Shown here: positions 9,228-18,208 of the stretch, piece by piece
Numbering within the stretch: position 1 is the first letter of the stretch
How the letters are laid out: the number at the start of each line of letters is the position of its first letter
NCBI RefSeq assembly: GCF_004139715.1
Contig: NZ_CP035544.1
Span: 1,984,001 to 2,048,000, forward strand
Direction: 5' to 3'
Length of the DNA: 64,000 bases
Source: Muriicola soli
Lineage (GTDB): Bacteria; Bacteroidota; Bacteroidia; Flavobacteriales; Flavobacteriaceae
Translations under genes and position numbers: made by a program
Notes under the pieces: model-generated
The model's input: only the letters and a program-made list of their open reading frames with translations
Databases searched by the model: none
Told to the model about the DNA's origin: nothing

Positions 9228-9644
9228 ATGAAATTTCTATTAGGAGTTATTGCTTTTGTCCTCTGTTTAAATACCTTCAACTTCAAAAACTCAGCCATGA
9301 GTAAACCAAATCTTCCTTTATCCAATGAATTAGTGAAGGACAGCGTCCTGCGTCATGTGGTTTTGCTAAAATTCAAGGCCCAGAGCAGCGAAAAGGATAT
9401 AAAGAGAGTTCAAGAGTCATTCGTTGAACTGAAATCCAAAATACCCCAAATTGTATCTCTGGAATGGGGCGTGAATAATAGTCCTGAAGGGCTGGACAAA
9501 GGTTACACCCATTGTTTTTTCCTGACGTTCAACAGCACTGAAGACAGGGATTCTTATCTTCCGAACCCTCATCACAAGGCCTTCGGAGAAGTTTTAGGGC
9601 CTGTATTAGAGGATGTACTTGTAGTGGACTATTGGACTCACTAA
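9228..9644 (+). CDS. Dabb-domain (stress-responsive alpha/beta barrel) protein
   Basis: A 138-residue protein with a hydrophobic N-terminal stretch (residues 1-20) that may be a signal or anchor, followed by a Dabb ferredoxin-like dimeric barrel starting at [21 protein letters not shown] (about residue 39) and closing with [23 protein letters not shown]. The conserved His of the RHVVLLKF strand and the LPNPHHKAF segment are present. Members of this family include small stress proteins and cyclases, so no reaction is assigned. Its TAA stop overlaps the stop codon of the convergent pyrD (shared CTAA at 9641-9644). Confidence 0.8.
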   Translation: MKFLLGVIAFVLCLNTFNFKNSAMSKPNLPLSNELVKDSVLRHVVLLKFKAQSSEKDIKRVQESFVELKSKIPQIVSLEWGVNNSPEGLDKGYTHCFFLTFNSTEDRDSYLPNPHHKAFGEVLGPVLEDVLVVDYWTH

Positions 9645-10681
9645 GCCGTATTTAACAATATTGCTTTATTGATTCTTTTTACCAAGGCAGGACCCTCGTA
9701 GACAAAGCCCGTCCATAACTGAATTAGGCTTGCTCCGGCATCTAGTTTCTCCAATGCATCTTGGGGAGAATGGATTCCACCAACCCCGATAATAGGGAAA
9801 GCACCTTTGCTTTCTTTATGAAGGAAGCTGATGACCTGAGTACTTCTGTTTCTCAACGGTTTTCCGCTGAGACCGCCAGTCTCTTTTAACAGCTCTGCAT
9901 CAGATTGTAACCCCCGCCTGTCGATGGTGGTATTCGTAGCAATTACCCCATCTGTAGCGGTATCTCTTACTATTTCAATGATATCGAGCAACTGTGCATC
10001 GCTCAGATCCGGGGCTATTTTCAATAAAATTGGACGCTTTTTAATATTCTGTGCCCTGGCTAGTTTACTATTTTCTTCTTGAAGTGCCTTCAGTAATGCA
10101 GTCAATGGCGCCTTCTCCTGCAGTTCTCGCAATCCCGGCGTGTTGGGAGAGCTCACATTAACCACAAAATAATCAACATAGGGGAATAGCGATCTGAAAC
10201 AGCTGAGATAATCTTCTGCAGCCTTTTCGTTTGGTGTGATTTTATTTTTCCCGATGTTCCCCCCAATCAAAACATTATGTTCCTTTTTCAGGCGTTCTAC
10301 GGCAGCTTCAACTCCTTCATTGTTGAAGCCCATTCTATTGATAATCGCCTGGTCTTTTTTTAATCTGAAAAGTCTTTTCTTAGGATTACCTTCCTGAGGC
10401 TTAGGCGTAAGGGTGCCAATTTCAACAAAACCAAATCCAAAGTTGGATAGCTCATTGTACAGGACCGCGTTTTTATCAAAGCCTGCCGCAAGGCCTACGG
10501 GATTTTTAAATTTCAAACCAAAGACCTCCCTTTCTAAGCGAGGATGATCCATGACGTATAATTGCCTGAATAATCCCGATAATCCCAGTGCACTGAACCA
10601 TTTTATGGAAACAAAGGAGAAATGATGAACTTTTTCAGGGTCGAATAAAAAAAGTAAGGGTCTGATAAAGTAGCGGTACAT
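9641..10681 (-). CDS. pyrD: Dihydroorotate dehydrogenase (quinone), class 2
   Basis: Membrane-associated FMN enzyme oxidising dihydroorotate to orotate with quinone in pyrimidine synthesis. From the ATG at 10681 ([23 protein letters not shown]) it has 346 residues with the amphipathic N-terminal helices of class 2 enzymes; the ATG nine codons upstream is rejected. Motifs include [44 protein letters not shown] with the class 2 catalytic serine, TNTT, and the FMN phosphate loop [27 protein letters not shown]. It converges with the Dabb gene, with overlapping stop codons, and the next gene upstream (10758) is on the same strand. Confidence 0.95.
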   Translation of the reverse strand: MYRYFIRPLLFLFDPEKVHHFSFVSIKWFSALGLSGLFRQLYVMDHPRLEREVFGLKFKNPVGLAAGFDKNAVLYNELSNFGFGFVEIGTLTPKPQEGNPKKRLFRLKKDQAIINRMGFNNEGVEAAVERLKKEHNVLIGGNIGKNKITPNEKAAEDYLSCFRSLFPYVDYFVVNVSSPNTPGLRELQEKAPLTALLKALQEENSKLARAQNIKKRPILLKIAPDLSDAQLLDIIEIVRDTATDGVIATNTTIDRRGLQSDAELLKETGGLSGKPLRNRSTQVISFLHKESKGAFPIIGVGGIHSPQDALEKLDAGASLIQLWTGFVYEGPALVKRINKAILLNTA

Positions 10682-10757
10682 AAGGCCTTTTGAATGGCAA
10701 AAATACAAACTTCAGGGACCATAAATGCCCCCTTGAGACCTAAAATATTGGATTGTA

Positions 10758-11195
10758 TTATTCCGGACCCTTTACAGGGAAAGGTTGGGGAACAACTTTA
10801 TAAGGGATTCTATCTGCACTGGCACACAATTCTATGTATCGCTCGTATTGTTTTGGATTGAAGAGTTTCAACATTTTGATATCGTAGGCTCTCGCGTTTA
10901 ACAGGATCTGATCTTTTAAAACTCTGTATTTGTTGGCCAGTTCTTCTAATTCCTTGGTCGAACTTTGTGGATGGGTATCAAAGAGTATCCGGATATCTTC
11001 CTGATAGACCTTGTTGGTCAACGATAATTCGGCCTGCCATTCTTTCAACTTCCCGATTTGATCTTCGTTTAATTGAAAAACCTGGATGATAGTCTCTGTA
11101 TTACTCCCTCCCAACCCCAGCATACAATCTCTTTCCTGTGCCTGTAGCAAAGCTCCCAGGGCAATAAAAACCAAGCTTGACAATATCTTTCTCAT
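10758..11195 (-). CDS. Secreted helical protein of unknown function
   Basis: A 145-residue protein with an N-terminal signal peptide (MRKILSSLVFIALGALLQAQ). The mature part is mostly helical and charged (FQLNEDQIGKLKEWQAEL and KELEELANKYRVLKDQILL), with two cysteines near the ends and a proline-rich tail. The helix layout and the LNEDQ motif recall periplasmic Spy/CpxP-like LTxxQ helical proteins, but the similarity is not strong enough for a name. It sits between pyrD and the large TonB receptor, all on the minus strand, with gaps of 76 and 138 bp. Confidence 0.68.
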   Translation of the reverse strand: MRKILSSLVFIALGALLQAQERDCMLGLGGSNTETIIQVFQLNEDQIGKLKEWQAELSLTNKVYQEDIRILFDTHPQSSTKELEELANKYRVLKDQILLNARAYDIKMLKLFNPKQYERYIELCASADRIPYKVVPQPFPVKGPE

Positions 11196-11280
11196 ATTAT
11201 ATTCTTCAATTTATATTCTTCAATCCAGCTGTTTAGTTGTTAAACAGGAATATCATAAAATTAGTATCTCTCCCGACCTA

Positions 11281-11320
11281 AAAATAAAAAGGCCCTCTCT
11301 AAAGAAGGCCCTTTCCTTTT
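11281..11320 (-). terminator. Intrinsic terminator after the second TonB receptor
   Basis: Read on the minus strand, a GGCC-based hairpin (11291-11310, one mismatch, 4-base loop) is followed by TTTTTATTTT (11290-11281). It lies 14 bases beyond the repaired receptor stop at 11334. Confidence 0.65.
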
Positions 11321-11333
11321 TGAAATCCTTTGC

Positions 11334-14191
11334 TTACTTCAAAGAAAAACTCAGTCGGGCGAACAAAATCTACCTGCTATACCAAACTGTTGTGACCTTC
11401 TTGACCAATCAAATCTTCCACCGCTACGGTTTCCGAATGCCGGATCGGCGCGGTCAGGATACACATCTAAAATATTGTTTGCCCCTATGGTCAGGGTCAA
11501 CTCACTGGACGCTTTATAACCCACTGAAAGATCTGTCACTATTTTAGTGCCAAAGTCCTGTTGATTTGCTACAGTTGTTGTCGCTTCTGTAACCTCGCCA
11601 AAAAATACATTTCTCAGAAAAACTACCCACTTGTCAGACAACAGGCTGTTAGTAAGGTTTACCTTGGTCCTTGGAACGGCCTGTTCCAGGTATACCCTAC
11701 TGTCTTCAGGGAAGTAGGTATCAACGAGGCCCGCATCCCTTAACACTTGCGAAGCATTGATATCCCCTACCTTTTTGGTTTTGGAAAAGGTTCCTGCCAG
11801 ATCGGTCTTTAGTCTCCACCCGTCGCCAAAAAAGGCATCGTGGGTTACGACTATATCCAAACCTTTGGATTCAGTGTCTATCGCATTGGCGAAAAATGAG
11901 GCCGCTGTGGCATTGGCCTGTCTTAAAAGAAGATCGAGTTCGGTTCCTGTGCCCGGACCGGAAAACTGGCCGGTATAGACCACTCTATCATCGATCTTCA
12001 CAAAATACCCGTCTACGGTAACCGTTAAGTTTGCCGAAGGAATTTTAGACGTCAGGCCCAAACTCACACTTTTGGAGATTTCCTGTTTTAATTCAGGAAT
12101 ACCCAGTAAACTTGCCGCTTTGCTGTCATTTGAAAAGGTTCCCACTTCCTGAGGATTCCCAAGGTTATCGAAAATCGTCGAGGTGGAATTAAAATTCAAT
12201 TGATGCAGCGATGGAGCCCTGAAACCAGAATTTACGGCTCCCCTGATGTTCAAATTATCAGAAGCTTTGATCCGGGTGGATAATTTAAAATTCATTGTTG
12301 AACCAAAGTCGCTGTAATTCTCATAACGTGTAGCAAAACTGGCGAGGAAAGCCTCTGAAAAATCGGCTTCCAGGTCCAGGTAGCCAGCTACACTACTCCG
12401 TTCTCTGGCAAGAGCATTAGTGGGAGAAAATCCAGGAAAAACCTGAGACCCACCCGGCCGCGAATTGTCAAAAAAATCGACCGCGGGCTGCTGAGAAGCC
12501 AATTTAATTACTTCTCCATTGGCTGTGTACTGCGCATAAGAAGCTTCCTCACCAGGTACGATGGAATAAGTTTCAAGTCGGTATTCCGACCCAAACGCGA
12601 CATTTAAACCGCTCATAACATCATCGTAAAACTTGGAAACATCCAAATTGGCGGTATTCTGAGAAAATGAAAAGCCCCCCGCGTCAAAAGTAGTTGGGGA
12701 AGCATTTTGAAGTGAAGCGTTATACGTATTGCCTATCACATAGAGGAAGGAATTCTTCCCATAAGTATTGCTCAGGTCTACATTCCAATCTCCGATCATC
12801 CCTTTAATTCCAACAGAAATCGACTGATCTTTAATGTTTGAATTGATTTCAGGAAGGAAGCCATTGAAATAGGCCGGTGTATAGGTTCTGCTTTGATTCG
12901 GCAAACGGTAAAATCCGGCTGAATTCCCAGTCCTTGAACTCAGACCTGCGAAGGAATAGAGCTCAGTTCCGTTGTCGTCTAAGGGAAGAGAAAAGTTGGC
13001 GAAAAAGCGACCTCCTCGCAAGGCTGACTGACCTACCCTCATATTAAAATCACTTCGCTCAAGGCCTCTTGCAGCTAATTCGGCAGTGGTATTGTCTGCG
13101 GATAGAATGGGCTGCAATTCAGCTTTGGTAGTCGCTCCCTGAGTGTCTATTCCGGCGGCATTTGCATATTGCAACACGTCAGTCACGTCATCGTCAAGCA
13201 ATAAAGAAAGATCAGCTCCATCGGCCTGTGCAAAACGTTCAACGGTATTGTACAGGTTAAAGACATCGCCTTCCCATTCTTTCATTCTGCTGTATTCCTG
13301 ACGTACGTCAAAATCCCCGGAGAGCGTTAAATAACCTCCTTTTTCACCCATAGGAATTCCATAACTCCCTGCTATATTGGTAGTCGCTCCATCAACTCCC
13401 CCGGTTTGATCGTTTGCGTTTTTGGAGAAATTAGCGCCTGAAGTGACATTGATCAGCAATTCATCAACCGTCTTATTCAGGATGATATTAATTACCCCGG
13501 CAATCGCATCAGAGCCGTACTGGGCAGCTGCTCCATCGCGAAGTACTTCAATACGCTGAATGGCTGCGGTTGGAATCGCATTCAGGTCGGTCCCCACACT
13601 TCCTCTACCGAATGTGCCATTGACATTGATAAGAGAAGAAGTATGTCTTCTTTTTCCGTTTATCAGAACCAATACCTGATCAGGACCCAATCCCCTGAGC
13701 GAAGCCGGATCAATGTGATCAGTTCCGTCTGAAATGGTTTGAGTATTTGATGTAAAAGAGGGCGCTACATAGTTCAGGATTTGGTTTAAATTCACCTGAG
13801 GTGCCGCTGAAGCTAGTTCTTTAACATTGATAACGTCTATGGGTACTGTACTCTCAGTAGCCGTCCGGTTCGGATTTCTTGAGCCGGTGATGACCACTTC
13901 TGACAACTCCACCCCGGAGACCAGGGTAATGGTCATAATTGTACTGTTGACCTGTACTTCTTTGGGTTGAAACCCGATATAGGAAACAATAAGTCTGTCA
14001 CCAATAATTGCATCAATACTGAAGTTGCCGTCAAAATCAGTAGTCGTTCCCACCTGGGTCCCCTTTTTTACTACAGAGGCACCTGGTAGCGGTGTTCCGT
14101 CTTCGTCCCTTACAGTTCCCGTAATCTGCGAGTGTAGCAGAGATACGGAACCTACTAAAAGGAAAACAAGCAATAGTAAATCTTTTTTCAT
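11334..14191 (-). CDS. TonB-dependent receptor with carboxypeptidase-like N-terminal domain (3' frameshift)
   Basis: A large outer-membrane receptor of about 952 residues. The order is signal peptide (1-20), CarboxypepD_reg-like beta-sandwich (ITGTVRDEDGTPLPGASVV through SYIGFQPKEV, about 22-95), TonB-box-like LSEVVITGSR, plug (about 115-240, with LRGLGPDQVLVLINGKRRH and IEVLRDGAAAQYGSDAIAGV), then the barrel. As written the frame ends at 11351 with RFCSPD. In another frame the typical last strand LFARLSFSLK follows, stopping at 11334. One missing base in the A-run 11366-11369 (T-run on the coding strand) accounts for this. The terminal strand is needed for outer-membrane insertion, so the frameshift is probably an assembly error. 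No SusD neighbour is present, so a glycan role is not supported; substrate unknown. Confidence 0.85.
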
Positions 14192-14305
14192 AAGTTGAGT
14201 ATTTGAGTGATTAGATTAATAAGGTAGTGATTTAAGCCTCTCCCCTCGTCAAATTATCCAAATTTTTCATTATCAATTAGTTATAACACGAGAAGAAGAT
14301 CCTTC

Positions 14306-14335
14306 TTGTCTGTTCAAAATGAAAGGCTACTTTTG
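14306..14335 (+). promoter_or_regulatory. Candidate promoter for pepT
   Basis: TTG at 14306-14308, a 19-base spacer, and TACTTTTG at 14328-14335 match the flavobacterial TTG-N19-TAnnTTTG pattern closely. The pepT ATG follows at 14352, giving a leader of only about 10 bases. Confidence 0.6.
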
Positions 14336-14351
14336 CTATAAACTGACTTAA

Positions 14352-15578
14352 ATGGAAGCTATACTTGATCGATTTCTTCGATATGCCCGAATCGATACCC
14401 AGAGTGATCCCAATTCGGATTCGACCCCCAGTACTGAAAAACAGTGGGTTCTTGCAAAGATGTTATTCGAAGAATTGAAGAATATAGGCCTCCAGGACGT
14501 CACTTTAGACGACCGGGGCTACATCATGGCTACTTTACCTTCCAATATTGAAAAAGAAGTACCCACCATAGGCTTTGTCTCTCATTACGACACTTCTCCT
14601 GATTTTACAGCAACCGGTGTAAATCCAAGAATTATCGAAAACTATGACGGAAAAGATATCCTGCTGAATGAAGAGGAAAACATCGTCTTGTCACCCGATT
14701 ATTTTGAGGATCTGCTTTTATACAAGGGGCAAACCCTGATTGTGACCGATGGAACTACTTTGCTCGGTGCAGACGACAAGGCAGGTGTCACTGAAATTGT
14801 CTCAGCCATGGAACACCTGCTGGCCCATCCCGAAATAAAACACGGAAGGATTCGAATTGGTTTTACCCCGGATGAAGAAATAGGGCGTGGAGCGCATCAT
14901 TTTGACGTAAAATCCTTTGGCGCCTCCTGGGCTTATACTGTAGATGGGAGTCAGATAGGTGAACTTGAATACGAGAATTTTAATGCCGCAATGGCTAAAA
15001 TTACAGCGAGGGGAAAAAGTGTGCATCCGGGTCTGGCAAAAAACAAAATGATAAATGCCATAGGAATCATTACCGATCTGGCCAGCCGCCTCCCTAAAAA
15101 TGAAGTCCCTGAGAAAACCTCGGATCGTGAAGGCTTTTTTCATGTATACAAGCTGGAGGGAAGTATAGAATTGGCGACCATGGAGCTGATCATCAGGGAT
15201 CATGACAAGAGTTTGTTCGAGAAGCGAAAGCAACTCCTGAAAGATCTGGTTGAAGCCATCAACAAAGAAAGGCCGGGAGAAGTCGTTTTGGAAATGAAAG
15301 ATCAGTATTACAATATGAAAGAGAAAGTAGAGCCTGTTTACCATATTGTTGAGATTGCGGAAGAGGCTATGAAGAGTTTGGGAATACAGCCCATTATAAA
15401 ACCGATCAGGGGAGGCACGGATGGCTCTCAGCTAAGTTATATGGGTTTGCCTTGCCCAAATATCTTTGCCGGAGGACACAACTTCCATGGTAAATATGAG
15501 TACGTCCCCTTAGAAAGTATGGAAAAGGCTGTTGAAGTTATCGTCAAAATTTGCGAACTTACTGCAAAGAAATTCTAA
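14352..15578 (+). CDS. pepT: Peptidase T (tripeptide aminopeptidase)
   Basis: Cytoplasmic M20 di-zinc aminopeptidase releasing the N-terminal residue of tripeptides. Its 408 residues match the family length. Metal and catalytic landmarks in order are the first zinc His-Asp in [12 protein letters not shown], the bridging Asp in [14 protein letters not shown], the Glu-Glu catalytic pair in [15 protein letters not shown], the Asp in [19 protein letters not shown], and the C-terminal His in [20 protein letters not shown] dimerisation lid lies around residues 210-320. It is followed after 9 bp by a YdeI-like gene on the same strand, probably co-transcribed. Confidence 0.95.
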   Translation: MEAILDRFLRYARIDTQSDPNSDSTPSTEKQWVLAKMLFEELKNIGLQDVTLDDRGYIMATLPSNIEKEVPTIGFVSHYDTSPDFTATGVNPRIIENYDGKDILLNEEENIVLSPDYFEDLLLYKGQTLIVTDGTTLLGADDKAGVTEIVSAMEHLLAHPEIKHGRIRIGFTPDEEIGRGAHHFDVKSFGASWAYTVDGSQIGELEYENFNAAMAKITARGKSVHPGLAKNKMINAIGIITDLASRLPKNEVPEKTSDREGFFHVYKLEGSIELATMELIIRDHDKSLFEKRKQLLKDLVEAINKERPGEVVLEMKDQYYNMKEKVEPVYHIVEIAEEAMKSLGIQPIIKPIRGGTDGSQLSYMGLPCPNIFAGGHNFHGKYEYVPLESMEKAVEVIVKICELTAKKF

Positions 15579-15587
15579 CAGCAGGTT

Positions 15588-16175
15588 TTGAGCGAGGCTA
15601 AAATAGAAGCGTATTACGCAAAAGAAGGCACTTTTATGGAAGGGCTGAACCGCTTAAGGAGACTAGCCCTTCAGACCGAACTTCAGGAGGATCTGAAATG
15701 GGGGATACCCGTTTACACCTTAAAGGGTAAAAATGTGTTTGGCATCAGTGCCTTTAAAACTCATTTCGGGATTTGGTTCTTCAACGGCTGTTATTTAAAG
15801 GACCCTGAAGGAGTACTTGAAAATGCACAAGAAGGCAAAACCAAGGCCATGCGCCATTACAAGTTTAGTTCCCTGGATGAAATCATGCCTGATATTGTGC
15901 TCGCTTATATGACCGAAGCCGTAGAAAATCAGAAAAAAGGTTTAATCCACAAGCCAGACAGGAAGAAAAAGACAGAAATCCCTGCAGAGTTGCTTCAAGT
16001 TCTGGAAAAAGATCCCGGGCTTCATAAAGCTTTTAAACAAATTACTCCCTACAAGCAACGGGAATACTGCGAGTATATCGCATCAGCAAAACAACTGAAG
16101 ACAAAACATAGTAGGTTAGCAAAGATCCTCCCAATGATCAGAGAGGGCCTTGGCATCAATGACATGTACCGATAG
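15588..16175 (+). CDS. YdeI/DUF1801-family protein
   Basis: A 195-residue protein. Residues 1-120 form a DUF1801-like (SufE-unrelated, small alpha/beta) domain with the family string LQEDLKWGIPVYTLKGKNVFGISAFKTHFGIWFFNG. The C-terminal half, with KTEIPAELLQVLEKDPGLHKAFKQITPYKQREYCEYIASAK, matches the YdeI/OmpD-associated helical region. The start is a TTG at 15588, preceded by AGCAGG. It is preferred over the internal ATG (codon 17) because the conserved N-terminal helix begins before that ATG. It lies 9 bp after pepT. YdeI-type proteins have been linked to envelope or antimicrobial-peptide stress in other bacteria; no function is claimed here. Confidence 0.8.
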   Translation: MSEAKIEAYYAKEGTFMEGLNRLRRLALQTELQEDLKWGIPVYTLKGKNVFGISAFKTHFGIWFFNGCYLKDPEGVLENAQEGKTKAMRHYKFSSLDEIMPDIVLAYMTEAVENQKKGLIHKPDRKKKTEIPAELLQVLEKDPGLHKAFKQITPYKQREYCEYIASAKQLKTKHSRLAKILPMIREGLGINDMYR

Positions 16176-16202
16176 TTCTTACTTCCACTATCCTAGGAAA
16201 GG

Positions 16203-16240
16203 AATAAAAAAAACCGGTAACGAGTAGTTACCGGCTTTAT
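16203..16240. terminator. Bidirectional terminator hairpin
   Basis: CCGGTAAC (16214-16221), loop GAGTA, GTTACCGG (16227-16234). On the minus strand it is followed by a run of T, terminating the nusB-DUF1573-yajC side. On the plus strand it is followed by CTTTATTT, serving the YdeI-like gene. Confidence 0.75.
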
Positions 16241-16259
16241 TTGTAATTGACCCAGTGAT

Positions 16260-16544
16260 CTATTTAACGGGTGTATTTAGTTTACTGCTCATTTCCATGG
16301 AAATGGCTGAGCGATCGAACTTCAATCTTCCGGCCATTGTTTCAATGATACAGGATGAATCCTTGTCATTGAGATCAACCACCTTACCGTGAAGGCCACT
16401 CTTGGTGACAATTTTGTCTCCTTTTTTTAATGCTGCCGCAAATTTCTTTTCATCTTTCTGTTTTTTCATCTGAGGCCGTATCATAAAGAAATACGCCACA
16501 ACAAAAATCAGAATCATTGGCAGGAAATTCCCTATCTCGCTCAT
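16260..16544 (-). CDS. yajC: Preprotein translocase subunit YajC
   Basis: Small single-pass inner-membrane accessory of the Sec translocon (SecDF-YajC). It has 94 residues: a hydrophobic segment at about 7-24 (FLPMILIFVVAYFFMIRPQMKKQKDEKKF) directly followed by the conserved RPQ-KKQ sequence, then a beta-rich soluble part with LKKGDKIVTKSGLHGKVVDLND. Length and layout are normal. It is last in a tight minus-strand run after nusB and the DUF1573 lipoprotein (gaps of 45 and 22 bp), an order I recall as common in Flavobacteriia. Confidence 0.95.
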   Translation of the reverse strand: MSEIGNFLPMILIFVVAYFFMIRPQMKKQKDEKKFAAALKKGDKIVTKSGLHGKVVDLNDKDSSCIIETMAGRLKFDRSAISMEMSSKLNTPVK

Positions 16545-16566
16545 AATTCTTCTTGAGTTTTAATGC

Positions 16567-17049
16567 TTATTTTACAGGACCTAAATTAGTCGCAGGCGCT
16601 CCGCTACCGGGCTGAACGAAAGCTTTGATTCTAAGTAATTCGGATCCTTTTTCAGTGTTGGCAGAAACGGTGATTGTTTTGGTCACCTGGTTCTGTCCGG
16701 TTCCGTTGAACTTTACCAATAATTCCCCTGATTCTCCCGGGGCAATAGGTGTGTTCTTAGGATATTCAGGTACAGTACAACCACAACTACTGGTAGCATT
16801 AGTAATGATCAAAGGGGCATTACCTGTGTTGGTAAATGAAAAAATAGTTTCTTGTGGAGTCCCCTGACTGATAGTCCCAAAATCGTGTTCGGATTTATCA
16901 AAAGTCATTACCGGCAGATTTTTTGCTGCCTGATCTCTTTCTGCAGCAACCTGAACGTTTGCGGTTTCAATTTTGTTTGAGGCCTTTTCCTTGCAGGATG
17001 CAAAACCGATCATACTGACCACCCCAAGGGCTAAAAATATTCTTTTCAT
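16567..17049 (-). CDS. DUF1573 lipoprotein
   Basis: A 160-residue protein with a lipoprotein signal (ALGVVSMIGFASCKEK, lipobox cysteine at about residue 20), so probably lipid-anchored in the envelope. The mature part holds one DUF1573 immunoglobulin-like domain: FDKSEHDFGTISQGTPQETIFSFTNTGNAPLIITNATSSCGCTVPEYPKNTPIAPGESGE and a GTGQNQVTKTITVSANT strand, including the characteristic CGC. The biological role of DUF1573 is unknown. It sits between nusB and yajC in a likely operon. Confidence 0.88.
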   Translation of the reverse strand: MKRIFLALGVVSMIGFASCKEKASNKIETANVQVAAERDQAAKNLPVMTFDKSEHDFGTISQGTPQETIFSFTNTGNAPLIITNATSSCGCTVPEYPKNTPIAPGESGELLVKFNGTGQNQVTKTITVSANTEKGSELLRIKAFVQPGSGAPATNLGPVK

Positions 17050-17094
17050 ACAACTAGATTTAAAGATTTTGCTGCAAAATTAATGAATAATTGC

Positions 17095-18042
17095 TTACAG
17101 AAGTCCCCTCCCGGCTTTTTTTAGTTTTCCATCACTCCTGTATTCCTTCACCAGTTTATCAAGAATCCCGTTGATAAAGATGCTGCTTTTAGGTGTTGAG
17201 TACTCTTTGGCAATCTCGAGATATTCATTGATAGACACTCGTTCAGGGATGGAGGGAAAATTCAGGAGTTCACAAATGGCCATCTTCAGGAGAATAGAAT
17301 CAATATCGGCAATTCGGTCCCTGTCCCAATTAGGCGTTTTCGCTTGTATTTCGTCTTCCAGTACTTTATTCTGAAGCAATGTTTTTGAAAGTAATTTTCC
17401 TGCAAACTCCATATCTTCTTCATCTTTCAGCAAACGGGGCAGAAAATATCCCGGTGAATGATCCTGCTGTACACTTTTTAATTGCTTGAGGATAAAGGTG
17501 TTGACCAGGGGGATGTCATCTACCCATGTGAGTTTATCGTCTTCGAAGAATTCGTATAGCTTCTCATTTGGGGCGATTACCTCCCTGAACAAATCAATGA
17601 TCAGATTTTTGTCGTCCCCATAGGAATTCCCTTCTTTTTTCATGTAAGAAGCGTATAATCTACTCGAAACGATTTCCTTGAAAACGATTTTGACATAATC
17701 TTCATTGAGGTACCAGCCCTTAATTTTCCGGCGTTTCAATTCTTCGTCAAGGGAGGGATTCTCAACCAACTGTAGTAAGAGACGGTTATGGACGAATTTC
17801 TTTTTGTCGGGGAATTCATCCGACGCGGAGGCCATGTATTTTTTTGAATCATGCTCTACATGGTGCAGCGCCATCGTATGGAGCTCTCTCAACAGGCACA
17901 ACATCAGAAGATAAAGAGTATAGGTATTTTCAATGCTCAGGCGGAGAAATTTCTCCTGTTTATCCAGGGAATCTTCCCTGGATTGAGTGATAGCATAAAT
18001 ACACTGCATTACTTTCACCCGCAACTGCCTTCTTGTTAGCAT
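17095..18042 (-). CDS. nusB: Transcription antitermination factor NusB (long form)
   Basis: An RNA-binding helical protein acting with NusE/S10 in antitermination of rRNA transcription. At 315 residues it is about twice the size of proteobacterial NusB. The N-terminal RRQLRVKVMQCIYAI is the usual NusB start, and the C-terminal NusB fold shows NWDRDRIADIDSILLKMAICELLNFPSIPERVSINEYLEIAKEYSTPKSSIFINGILDKL, with the conserved Asn-Glu and F-x-NG-x-LD motifs. The extra middle section (about 40-190) is charged and helical, as in other Bacteroidota. First gene of the nusB-DUF1573-yajC run, divergent from the ABC exporter. Confidence 0.93.
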   Translation of the reverse strand: MLTRRQLRVKVMQCIYAITQSREDSLDKQEKFLRLSIENTYTLYLLMLCLLRELHTMALHHVEHDSKKYMASASDEFPDKKKFVHNRLLLQLVENPSLDEELKRRKIKGWYLNEDYVKIVFKEIVSSRLYASYMKKEGNSYGDDKNLIIDLFREVIAPNEKLYEFFEDDKLTWVDDIPLVNTFILKQLKSVQQDHSPGYFLPRLLKDEEDMEFAGKLLSKTLLQNKVLEDEIQAKTPNWDRDRIADIDSILLKMAICELLNFPSIPERVSINEYLEIAKEYSTPKSSIFINGILDKLVKEYRSDGKLKKAGRGLL

Positions 18043-18144
18043 GTCTAAAGAACTTTAAGTATAACTAATTCGCTCTGCAAAAATAGGCATTACTTCTAAA
18101 TGATGCTTCATCGCAGAACATATTATCTTATACCTTTTATAACA

Positions 18145-18173
18145 TTTGTATTCTTGTGAATGCCCTATCTTTG
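18145..18173 (+). promoter_or_regulatory. Candidate promoter for the ABC exporter
   Basis: TTTG at 18145-18148, a 17-base spacer, and TATCTTTG at 18166-18173: a full match to the Bacteroidota TTTG / TAnnTTTG consensus, 35 bases ahead of the ATG at 18209. Confidence 0.62.
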
Positions 18174-18208
18174 ACGAGCTCATCAATTGAGTACGGTGAA
18201 CCTATACT

